Part shown: piece after piece, positions 23,386-33,539 of the stretch
Layout of the letters: the number at the start of each line of letters is the position of its first letter
How positions within the stretch are numbered: the first letter of the stretch is position 1
Source: Rhodamnia argentea
Lineage: Eukaryota; Streptophyta; Magnoliopsida; Myrtales; Myrtaceae
Direction: 5' to 3'
DNA: 64,000 nt
Assembly (NCBI RefSeq): GCF_020921035.1
Contig: NC_063156.1
Span: 27,266,283-27,330,282, forward strand
Notes under the pieces: model-generated
What the model saw: the letters and a program-made list of their open reading frames with translations, nothing else
Told to the model about the DNA's origin: nothing
The model's database searches: none
Program-made: the position numbers and the translations under genes

Positions 23386-24890
23386 GAGAAAATTTCAAAA
23401 AAGGACCCGAAGTGGTCTCGTTTTCTCAAATAAAGGCCTAGAGTAAACATCGTTTCAAATAATGACCTAAAATGCTCAAATCGTTTCAAATAAGAGCCTA
23501 ATTGAAGGACATTTTTGTCTTTTAATCTTTTGGCTTTTTCTTTTCTATTTTTCTTTTTGTCTCCTCTCCTCCCCTCCTGTTCATCATCTCCTCTAGCACG
23601 TCTTCTTCAACAGGTCCTCCATCCCTCGCACGAAGGGGAACTGCTACTTGTTGTTCAGCACGTGCGTGATCACCGCCACCACGGCTCATCTCCAACGCCC
23701 CTCCCACCGCCACGCACCTCGTTCGCTCATCCACCGACAGCATCTGCACCGGCTCCAGGACGCCAGGCTCGGCCAACGTGGCCCGGAACACCTCCCAGAG
23801 CCAGAAGTCGAACCCGTCCATCTCTAGAGAGTTTGCGCGCGAGAACAGGAGTGGTGCCGAGCTCGTCAGGTCGTAGCACGGCACCAGGACCGGCTTTAGC
23901 GTGTCCCTCAGCGTCAGCATCAGCTCCCTCCCCGCCCCGTTGCTGAAGGACTCCCTCACGAGCCTCTCCAGCACGGCCATCGCCGACGACGTGGAGCTGG
24001 TGGAGCCCCCCGCAGGAGCCTCTGCAGGAACCCCCCGAGCCAGAGATGGGCTGCAAAGGTAGAACTTGCGGCCATGGCCGGCGAGAACTTCCACGTCGGT
24101 GCCCATGGCGACGTCGAAGTAGTCAGCGATGCTGGCGTCCGGGTTGCTGGACTTCGACTTGAGGGCTTGCTCCAGATAGGCGAGGGCTTTACCGGGGAGG
24201 ATGCCCTGCATGCCGCTGCAGTAGACGGCAAGGATGCAGATTTTGCCTCGCTGGTTCTTGATGCGGAGGGGTTGTTATTGTCCACGTCGGCGTTAACGGG
24301 TGGTTTTTGGGTTCATTTGCTTGGGGACCCAGAGCTTGGGGTCGTCGTAGCCGAAGAGGAACTTGCTCCCGATGATTGAGAAGATCTCGTAGCTGAGCTA
24401 GTCGGTGTCGATGCTCAACTCTTCTGGCATCTCCGATGGGTAATTGTTATTGGTCGCCATCGGAACGCCTCGTTTTTACGGTTTCTTTATCGCTGGTCCA
24501 CAAAATCTCTCCACCATTCGGAAACACCCCGACGAAATCGCTCCGCAAGATCAGCTCAAAGCCCGCTTCCGATCAATCCATTCGTCGCGAGGGGAAGAAA
24601 TGAAGGAACGACCCACCTCTCTCTCTCTCTCTCTCTCTCTTTCCCGCTGAGTGCGTAGACGAAGACGACCATGCATTCGAGTCAGAAGAGATGATGAACA
24701 GGAGGGGAGGAGAGGAGAAAAAAAGAAAAACAGAAAAGAAAAGGTCAGAAGATTAAACGATAAAAATATCCTTCAGATAAGTCGTATTTGAAATGATTTG
24801 AGCACTTTGGGGGCTTATTTGTCGATGTCTATTATGGGCTCTTATTTAAGAAAACGATGCCACTTCAGAATTTTTTTTTGAAATTTTCCC
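23386..24890. mobile_element. Pack-MULE-like element carrying a patatin-like gene copy
   Basis: Terminal inverted repeats of about 210 bp (23386-23597 and 24683-24890). The outer ends read GAGAAAATTTCAAAAAAGG and, on the minus strand, GGGAAAATTTCAAAAAAAAA. The inner parts match through CTCCTCTCCTCCCCTCCTG and its complement. Flanking 9-bp repeats ATTTATATA (23377-23385) and AATTATATA (24891-24899) differ at one base. Between the arms is a GC-rich block holding a patatin-like pseudogene and a CT-rich stretch that looks like its 5' leader. The arms are of the same family as those of the element at 45246-45960. No transposase is present. Confidence 0.8.
23590..24460 (-). pseudogene. patatin-like phospholipase (pPLAIII/PLP6 type) pseudogene
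   Basis: Starting at the minus ATG at 24460, the reading contains EIFSIIGSKFLFGYDDPKLW, GILPGKALAYLEQALKSK, ASIADYFDVAMG, DTLKPVLVPCYDLTSSAPLL and EMDGFDFWLWEVFRATLAEP, all hallmarks of plant class III patatin-like proteins (lipid acyl hydrolases). It is broken. A TAG stop lies at 24398-24400, frame is lost near 24300 and again near 23690, and an in-frame stop follows. The DGGG oxyanion-hole motif reads YCSG, and the segment that should hold the catalytic Ser motif is replaced after MGTD. It stops before the C-terminal third of the family. The remaining open frame (23522-24211) is a remnant, not a working gene. It lies wholly inside a TIR element. Confidence 0.85.
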
Positions 24891-25698
24891 AATTATATAT
24901 GTCTAGCATTTTCCAGTACCCATTATTTTTTTTAAATTTATTTTAGACAATGAGGCCGAGGATCCAATTTTTTCCCGAACAGACTACGAACGTCCTCGTT
25001 CATTGCTCGTCAAATCTTCTTCCTCTTTCCGCAGAGTCTCCACGTAATTCGTCGATCATGCCAGTTGCTCTCAAATTTTGCCCTCATCTTCTGCGATCTC
25101 GTCGCGTCCATTTCTTCCCCCCGATGCGTGCGTGGTAAGTAATCTCCCATCGGTGAATCTCACTCGTGATTCGACACGTTGAAAAAAGTTGGTCGAAATG
25201 GGTTTCGTGCTTACTGAATCTCGTGCCTGGTTGATCGCAAGCCTCGAGCTTTTGAACCGATGCAGAGTTCATTTCCCGCCAAAATCGAGGGAAAGATCAC
25301 CATTTTAGCTTCGTTGGATAGAAATAAGTTGGACGGTTTAAATTTACACGGTTAGGTTTCTGCATTTTGGATTTCATCGTACAAAAGAGATAGTCAGCTT
25401 TAAGTTACAGCCAGCCAATTTCTGCATACACGTCAGTGAATTGTGCACTTCAATAGTGTTTTGAAGTTTCAACGAGTGTTTTGTTCTGGTTTCCGGTAAG
25501 GTGATTTGTTATTTCCTGTCCAAGGCCACTCTGAATTGACGATAGTTTTGATGCACTTTGTATCCCATATGTTGTTCTAGGGGATTCTGGATCTCTTAAA
25601 ATCAATCTAGAAGTTGATGCGTCAGATGAATAGGAAGAACGGAAAGGCCTGTTATTAATCTAAATGAAGGAGTGACGGATAACTGAAACATTTTGCAG
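24891..25698. other. spacer; possible 5' part of the next gene
   Basis: An open stretch 24950-25137 ends at a good donor (GTAAGT) and could be a first exon, but its phase does not fit the frame of the next supported exon, so it may be 5' UTR. Confidence 0.3.
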
Positions 25699-28412
25699 CC
25701 TTTGGCACATGGAGAGGCAAATACACAGTCGACCGTTGGCTTCTTTGCACCCGATTGCGTGAGCTCTACGAGTAAGTTTGTTTGTTAAATGGACTTGCTT
25801 GCCTATAGCATTGTCCGGTTTTGGCGGTTGATAAATTGAAGACGGCATAAACAGACATGATAGTTAAGGAAGAGACATTGTAATAATCGCCATGCTTAAG
25901 GATTGTGATTTGCCTGTGGATTCCCAAGAGAGTGTCAGCACATGCTAAATAAGATCTGACAGAAGTGGAGTTTGACGATTTGCATTGATCTTTAACTAGT
26001 GTTTGCCTGTGCGGGACAGAACTTGTCCCAAGAATGTGACCAAGAATATGAACCATTTTCTAATTGGATTTGGTAGAATTGCTTGGTTTGATGATTGGTG
26101 ATCATATGTCTCAATACACACTTTAGTTGCCGTGTCCTTACTGTTTTCCTATTTGAATATAACTATGAGACAGATTTTACATATCATTTACATACTGGGA
26201 ATCGTAAGTGCTGGAGAAAATGTGTGGCTCGTCACTCGCTGTCATGGCTCTTAGATGAGGAAGACTTAGAAAATGAAACAGAACCAACTGTATAGTGATC
26301 ACCAAGCAAAGATATTAGACCCCTTAGTCATTTCTCAAGTGGCAACTGTACTTCAATGTGCTTTCATTTGTTTTAGCATAGCAACACCAAATAAATATCA
26401 AATGTGATTAATGGTGAATACCAACGGAGCAACTCGCTGTAAATTTGTACCATAGGAAATTTTGTTTATGGATTTGTGATGCTAAAAATCTTTTTCTCAG
26501 ACAATTTTAAATCTCATAGTTATTCCCTAATTTGATGGGGGGCAGCCCCAGTGCACAACGCTCCCCGCACTGTGAGGTCTGGGAAGAAGTTGATGTACGC
26601 AACCTTACCCCAGGTTTCTCCGAGAGGCTGTTTCCTGACTTGAACCTGTGACCTCAGGCCACAATGGAATAACGTTTTACCCCTATGCTGAGGCTTGTGC
26701 TTCAATGATTTTCTAATGTGATAATTGGGAAAAATTCCATTTGTTGATGAAGGCAAAGTTTGTATCTAGCGAACTCAGATTAGCATGATGTGATGCCACA
26801 TTGTTGTTGATATTTAGGAAGAACTTTTATTTCTTTATGAAGGGAATGACTAGACATGGTAATTCTTCTAAGGTAGTAATCTGCTTTCTGTTACACGATG
26901 TGATCTCTCATGTCTTTTTTTTCTCTGACATGAATCTTCCCTGTTCATCTTTTAATTCTAGTACATGTCATGCCCCCTCTGTTTCTGCTGCCTCACAGTT
27001 GAATGATCTAAGACAGGTTCAAAACCTCATTATTGAAAAGATCCACTTACAGCTGAATGTGTTAGTGGTTGAAAGTGGGTTGGATCACTCGGTCACTCTC
27101 TCATTGAGACAGAAAAGACTGCTTAAGAATCTTAGCAAGGTCTTTCGACACAGCTTATCAAAGGTGGGAGACATAGATGGTCCACTTGCTGATCTTGAAC
27201 CCTACACCAGCTCTTCGGTCAAAACACTCAGCGTTTAGAAAGAAACTGATTGGTTTTCCTACAAAAAGTCATCATGAAAGCCAGGCTATGATAGTATCAA
27301 GTCCGTCATTGACTCAATCACTCGAAGAAAATTCTGGAGGATATATTCGAGTCGTCCTCCACCTGTTCTAGTCTCCAAGTGACGGGAGGATCTGGTTTGC
27401 AGATGTTCTTATATCTGAGGATCTGTCAAATTCAAATCCGACTTTCTGTTTTTGGCTTCATCTATGTAATGTGGTTATCTTCCAAGTCGTCCACACTAAC
27501 AATCCATCCTTCTCTCTTGCTCTAGGAGATACAGGGAAAGGAAGATTCTTTTGCCATCTGGGAAGTTAATTTACCTACTAAAACATTGCCCTCTAGTTTC
27601 GGATGAGCTTCACCCAATTATGTCTCTCACGTAAAAGCGATCAGAATTCGAACACGCCGCGTTAATCGACGTGCATATCATTTTTACCAGATATCAAATG
27701 TTGTTTGGTTATTCACAATGTCTATGATTATTTTAACTGCCGTAGCCTTTTGTACAAGAGTCTAGAGCAAAGCAGTAACTTCCCCACAAAACATTAACCT
27801 TATGTTTCAGATACATGTAGAAGAACGGATTTTAAGCTTGCTATTGCTTGGTAAAAAGGGAAATTCACCATGATAGGGTGACAGATGCTACTGGGACATA
27901 AATAATTAATTGGATTTCACGGCAGATTTTGAGACTTATTACAACTAATAAGAGTAAGCAAACCGACATGCTTACTGAGCTTGGAGTCGGGAGAAGATCT
28001 GATGATAGAAATTTGAAGGATGGCCAAGCACTCAAACTTGCTCCTATGGCACATCTCATTTCTCAGGTGCCTTTCTCATATTTTCTGTTAATGCTGAGAA
28101 AGAAAAGGTCTCATCTTTTGTCGAGTTTTCTTTTCTCTCTTTTGTTTTGCTATGTTACCGTAATTAAAAAAAAAAAATTATCTGGCTCTGGTTACTGCTG
28201 GGAATCAAGATAGGCTGTGCAACATACTCAGGAGGAGAATATTGAACTTTTACTGATTGGAATTGAGTTTTTAATTCTTTTCTCCCGTAGATTTGATGAA
28301 ATTTGGAACTCGGCATGAAAAATTAATTTATGAGCTATCATTTCTGCAGTTAAAAAACTTTGATGTAACTATTGCTACATCAAATATGCCCAATAGAGTC
28401 CCATTACCATGA
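25699..28412 (+). CDS. unidentified multi-exon plant gene (3' part of model)
   Basis: Four exons with compatible phases can be read: 25699-25771 (contains WRGKYTVDRWLLCTRLREL), 26962-27163 (contains NDLRQVQNLIIEKIHLQLN and SLRQKRLLKNLSK), 27926-28066 (contains TNKSKQTDMLTELGVGRR and LKLAPMAHLISQ), and 28350-28412 (KNFDVTIATSNMPNRVPLP then TGA). All four have AG acceptors and the first three GT donors; the frame stays open across each junction. The sequence is hydrophilic, Leu/Lys-rich and probably helical. I do not recognise the family. The 5' end is not found, and extra exons between 27163 and 27926 are possible. The long second intron holds an Au SINE. Confidence 0.4.
26525..26705 (-). mobile_element. 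Au SINE retroelement
   Basis: The minus strand reads, in order, AGCCTCAGCATAGGGGTAA, a box-B-like GGTTCAAGTC following TGAGGTCACA, GAAACAGCCTCTC, GGGGTAAGGTTGCGTACAT, CCCAGACC and TTGTGCACTGGGGCTGCCC. This is the tRNA-derived head and body of the plant Au SINE family in its normal order. About 180 bp long, lying in an intron of the unidentified gene and antisense to it. Confidence 0.88.
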
Positions 28413-31400
28413 CCGGTGGAAGTTTTGTTGACCCGCCCTTTTTGTGGCTGTCTCCCCTTGAATATCTCCTGCATGTCCTTAAACTTGGTTATATGGGTGA
28501 TGAAGGAAGCTGGACATCATTGTTTTACAGCATTGGTAATGAGTGCCTTACTGAAAATGCTTTTACACGGCAAGAGTATACCTCTATAGACAAGGTGCTA
28601 GGCATATCTTGATATTTTCGCATATATTATTTTTTGGGTTATTGATATGTCAAACAACTAAAAGGGGAAAAAATCTTGGCTAGGCCTTTGTATATCCACT
28701 ACAAAGAATGGGTCCAAGTTTTGGTAATGAAACTGTCGATCATTCCCCTTCTCTATCTCTCTGCATCAACTTGTGCATGTTCCACTGTGCTTTTGCTTTG
28801 CCTGGCCTGCATGATTAACATGCTCAAGGTTAGAACCTGCATTCTTAAATGTACCTACTTTATGAGTCTGTTTTCACAGTAAAATGGACGAGGAAATTAG
28901 TGTCTCCATGCAATTGTTCATTTGATGTTGTGTATGCCTGGAAAAGTGATTTATTGTTTTGAGTCATTACATAATTTAAAGCATGGCTGTTTTAATGCTG
29001 GATCATCACTTATCGCTGGAGGGTCTTGCCCAAATACCATATCGCAACTCATGTCATCAAAATCTGCAAATTAAGATGTATTCTGATATCAGCATCAGTC
29101 AAGAATAATGATATCCACACATGCGCACACACAGGCAAATATGTCAACATATGTGCTCTCGTCTATGTTCTGCCACTTTGCCCGTGGTTTTCTCCAAATC
29201 ACTATGTACAAATTGTTCTTCACTTAATGACAAATGATTGGCTCATGGAAATTAGAAGTCTTTGATTTCTTTTCTTTACTATATTGTGGTGGAGCTGTAA
29301 CATTGACAAGACAGGCAACGGAAGAATGATTGGCTTCATGGAATTACATGAGTTTCAGTGCCTTCAAATTAACATAGTGGATTTCGCTGCACTAATTTCT
29401 CATTTTACATGTTAAATTCACTGGCAAAGATCCTAGAATTCATCCCTTGATTTAATTATATGTACCTGACGTTGGATGGCTATACCTGAAGTTTTTGCAC
29501 CCTAAGTGGTTCATATATGGGACCCTCCAATGACATGATAGCATGGCCTCCCACATTGTAGTGCAGGTACTGTTGCATTTCATATTATGATGTCTTTTCC
29601 TCATTTGTTTACTAATGCAGTAGTCTGATGGCAATTTTTTAAGTAAATGGAACTAGAGTATGTTCCCTTGTGCTAATTTTCTTCGGATGACATAATATCA
29701 GTGTGCAACTGGTAATTGTGGACCTCGGTATGGATGATAGGCGGTTAGGCATTCCATCCATGAAAAGAAAAGTGACATCAATATGTATATGTGTTCAAAC
29801 CATTTTCTATCTGTCATGGAAACTCAGTTGTGAGGTTTTGTTTATCAGCCGAGAAACTGCAACAACTTCATCTACCATGAACTAAGCAGCCTTAGTCTAA
29901 CATGGGAAGGTTATTTTGCTATAGAATATGGCATGCCCTTATAATTAACTGTTTTTTGGCAGAACATAATTACATCCTGTTTTGTTCAATTTTGCCGATC
30001 TAGAAAGAAATACTTACTTGGCACCATGTTGACCGGAACTCCTAGGGAGTCTTTGATAAATGTTTGGCAAGGCATTTTACAGAGATTAAGGCACATACCC
30101 ACACAGTTGGTTTCTTCCAAAAACCTGCCAGGTAAAGAAATGTGAATTTCTTTCCCTTTTTTTCCTTTTCTCTATTGAATGATGTAAGGCTTATGCAAAG
30201 TTTGCATGATTCTGACAATGGATATGATTAGTGGTTACGACGGAGATGATTCGGGCCATCATTGTGATTAGAACAAAGTCTCCGTGAGGCACAATCATTG
30301 GAGGAGATTATTTTAATGCTTCAATGTGTCTTGTGTTGCCAATTGCTATAACGAGTCAGCTTAAATCTCTGCAGAAGTAGATATTAAAGGGTGAATGTAG
30401 AATGTCACCTGCACTTCCTTATGTGGACGACATTCTTTTCTCTTCTTCCATCGAGCTCTGATTCTCTCACCTGATTTCAATAGGAAAATGATGAGATTGC
30501 TGCCTCCGGACATGATACATAAATTATTATTTCTATGCCAAATGCTTTCTCTTGGATTAGCTGCATGTATCGATGTGTAAATTCGCACTGAATAAAGACT
30601 CGTCAGATACTATTCATTAGGCACTTTATTTCCGTCCTGATCTAATTTTTCATTTCCATACTTGAGTGATGTTTACCAATATGTTGTACTTTCAAATTGA
30701 TCAATGAGGAGCCTACACACACATTCACCGATGGATTGGATATATTTGAACTCTTTGCTTCCTCTGAGGTAAAGCATTTAGCGGCCTAACGTAGAATTCT
30801 AAACATGATTCAGGAAAAACAAACGCATGAAAACAACTTTTTAAACCAGATTTAAACTCATACATCACCCAAAATGCTTCATTGCCCCTGGACTGTAGGT
30901 ACCACATGCCAAAACTCAATCTTCACATTGATTTTTTGACGGCGAGTTTTTATATGCTTCTAAGGATCCATCCACCCCTAGCCCTCGAGTTTCAATAAAT
31001 TTACATTTGAGTGTCTTGATGGCCTGTGGCCACTCTTAACTTAGGTTGATCGAGTTCATGGCCAAGACATGAAGCAACCGGGTCGCTCCTACTCTACTAT
31101 CACTTCTAGAAACCTCCAGAGACTTCTGTGTCTGCCACTGCTGCTGCTTCTTCTTCTTCTTCTTCTTCTTCCTCCACTCTCTCTCTCTCTTACTGTTTAT
31201 TTTTGAAGAATTAAGTTGGCAAAGTCTCATTTATGCCTTTTTTTTAAATTTCTAGGAGTGTATGGCTGTCATGCAAGAAAGGAGGACTTGCGGGGGAGAT
31301 ACCCGACAAACAGCAAGCAATGTGAAAAGAATTTGCGGCTTCAAAGAGAGGCGTCTAAGGTGGTACTCCATATTCATGCACTTTGTCTCATTAATTTGTT

Positions 31401-31640
31401 ATTGTTAATAAGGACAAGCAATAGGAAACAACATGATTTACTCAGTGGCAGGAAATAAAGTTAGAAGCGTTGAATGCCAAAATATAATTTTGTTGGGTCG
31501 GCCACGTTATGCAGTCAAAAAGGTGTGGATCTATGATTGTTGCTACCTTTCATGGCAGAATTCATTGGGCCGACCAGCTATGGGGGGCAAGACACATAAA
31601 ATAAAGGGTGGTTTGCATATTGTGTACTATTTCCTTTCTA
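28413..31640. other. intergenic DNA, no gene recognised
   Basis: Many short frames, none with recognisable similarity or a supported splice chain. A (CTT)n tract lies at about 31144-31172. The 3' UTR of the gene ending at 28412 may occupy the first part. Confidence 0.4.
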
Positions 31641-31644
31641 ATAC

Positions 31645-31960
31645 CTAAGGTGTGTATAATCAAATTGAATAGGCTGTATAATCTTCAGGAGGAGCCTAAA
31701 TCGATACGAGTCCTCGGTTTGGTGAAACCTTTTGCTTTGTGCAAATGGACCCCGTCCCGTGTGAATCGGGAGAGGCTCCGGAGTGAAGAGTCGAATCGTG
31801 CATCTGTCGATTGCCAATGTGGATCCATGACCACCTAAAGAGAACTTTTCTATCCAATGTGGGATTTGGGATTTCACAAATTCCTCTACTTAAATCACTA
31901 TGTCCTGGTGAGTATTGACCTTCCTATTTGATTAGCGATTCTGTCCATGCTCTGATACCA
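31645..31960 (-). mobile_element. LTR retroelement fragment (TRIM-like) with tRNA-Met primer site
   Basis: The minus strand has TGGTATCAGAGC (31949-31960), the primer-binding site used by many plant Copia and TRIM elements. After about 65 bp it is followed by TGTGAAATCCCAAATCCC then ACATTGG, a typical LTR start. No second LTR copy was found at higher coordinates, so the element is incomplete. Confidence 0.45.
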
Positions 31961-32395
31961 CCAAGCTCCCAAAATGAGTGATGGGTCTCAATTTTGAATC
32001 ATTCAAAGTGTCTCTCTCACCCGAACGACACTTCGAGCGTCACACGAGTAGCTAGCTAACACCGAGGTAGCGAAAATGCATGTTGTATCTTGACATTTGT
32101 CCTGTACATCATATCCTCTACTAGCACGGGTATTCCATTTCATTGACAAACCAAAAATCTACGTTAAATGAACCTTCTTCTGACCCTTGATTTGGGACTG
32201 CATTAGTTGAAAATCGAGTAAGTGCTACTATATCTTCAATAACGACGTGTGCCCTTACTTTCTGTAGCCCCATAAAATGAACAAAAAGAAAAAAAAAAAC
32301 GAGAAGGAGAATAAAGGACGGCAGCGATGAATAAATAACTTGATCTTCAGTCATAACTTAATATGAAAAAATTTAATACAAATGACTTCCCTTAC

Positions 32396-33434
32396 CTCGC
32401 ATTTTCCGACCAACCAAGCGAAAAAGACAGTGGTGAAGGCAGCAAAAAATTCCCTGGTGAATTTAGAACGAGGCGGCATCAACGTCCTCATCTGCACTCG
32501 ATTATATCAAGGAAGAAGAAGGGTTAAAGAGCAAAATAAAGATTAATTAAAACCACGATGGATGATTAATTGGGGTTCCTGTCAAAGAGCTAATAAAATA
32601 AAGTATATTTTTGTTCCTTTTCGTTATGTCGTACGTACTCAAAGGTGGCGTTCTACCTGGGGCACGAGAAGATCTTACCTGTCACGGCTAGCTATCTTTC
32701 TGAGAAATGAAACCCAGAATTTAACTTGGTGAATTCTTGATAATGGCGCATGTGTAATTCAGGCAGCTTTTATATGTGCATCTACAAGAAATTGTTCGTC
32801 GTCGAGTTTCGTGTAATACGATGTGGTCGTTCAGTTTGTCTCTGCATTCTTTTTCTGGTTTTTTACTTGTTTGATTTCGTGAGAAGAAAGCAACTAGGTG
32901 GCACCAGAAAACCGAAGAGAAGATAAAAACACAAGCGACTTGAACTTGCCATGTTCAAGATTGGCCTCGGGAAGGCCATTTCAAGAGCTGAGATGACGTG
33001 ATCCTGCTGCTCCGCCGGATTCAAGCTCCGGTACGCCGCTGAGGCCGCCTCCACCAAGCCCCCGTACCCGCTCTTTTTGCTCCTAATACCTGCAAAAAAA
33101 GGTTATCATTCACTTCACCATTCCCTTATGAACAGAAAACGAAAACTAGTTCATTAAACTAACCTGTAGTGCCTTGAACGCTTCGAGAGAGATGATTAGC
33201 GGCCATGAGATCAAACCAGCTGTCCTCGTACTTCGTGACAATGGCATCTCCTTCTGGCCTTGTCGTGGTGGTCGTTGTCACCGTCTTCTCCCCGACTCCC
33301 ACTGCGTCCTTGGCGGGTCTTGTCAAGACGGCGATAACCCGAGAGCGCAGAGGCCTGTTAGCTCGTCCACAGAGAGGGTGAACGCGGGTCGGCGCGAAAG
33401 GGCTCATGCTCCGATGAAGGAGCTTCGCTTCCAT
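32396..33434 (-). CDS. D27: D27 (beta-carotene isomerase) 5' part, three exons, probably truncated
   Basis: Exons on the minus strand: 33434-33164, 33089-32950, 32491-32396. They encode a Ser/Arg/Pro-rich plastid-targeting N-terminus, then [55 protein letters not shown] and [19 protein letters not shown], which match the first two thirds of D27-family proteins. D27 isomerises all-trans to 9-cis beta-carotene in plastids, the first step toward strigolactones. The second intron uses a GC donor (ATG/GCAAGT). The C-terminal DUF4033 region with its conserved cysteines was not found in the next 2 kb. After exon 3, a possible acceptor near 32198 leads to a stop within 13 codons, and LTR debris follows at 31.6-32.0 kb. 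Either this copy is truncated and non-functional, or the last exons lie behind an insertion or beyond recognition. Confidence 0.75.
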
Positions 33435-33523
33435 GACTGGCTATGACGCTGAGAGAGAGAAAGAGAGAGGGGTGACGAGAGAAAGTATCACTTGTGGGCG
33501 ATGCTTGTGCATGGAGAGGGTGG

Positions 33524-33532
33524 TTTATATAT
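33524..33532 (-). promoter_or_regulatory. TATA box of the D27 gene copy
   Basis: The minus strand reads CATATATAAACC, a strong TATA match 90 bp upstream of the ATG at 33434, with a CT-rich leader between. Confidence 0.55.
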
Positions 33533-33539
33533 GTAAATT

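Noticed and set aside
23515..23946. Plus-strand frame over the patatin-like remnant
   Set aside because: A Pro/Ser-rich shadow; homology is only on the minus strand.
26540..26700. tRNA gene suspected from internal promoter-like boxes
   Set aside because: The boxes belong to the tRNA-derived head of an Au SINE; no cloverleaf can be formed.
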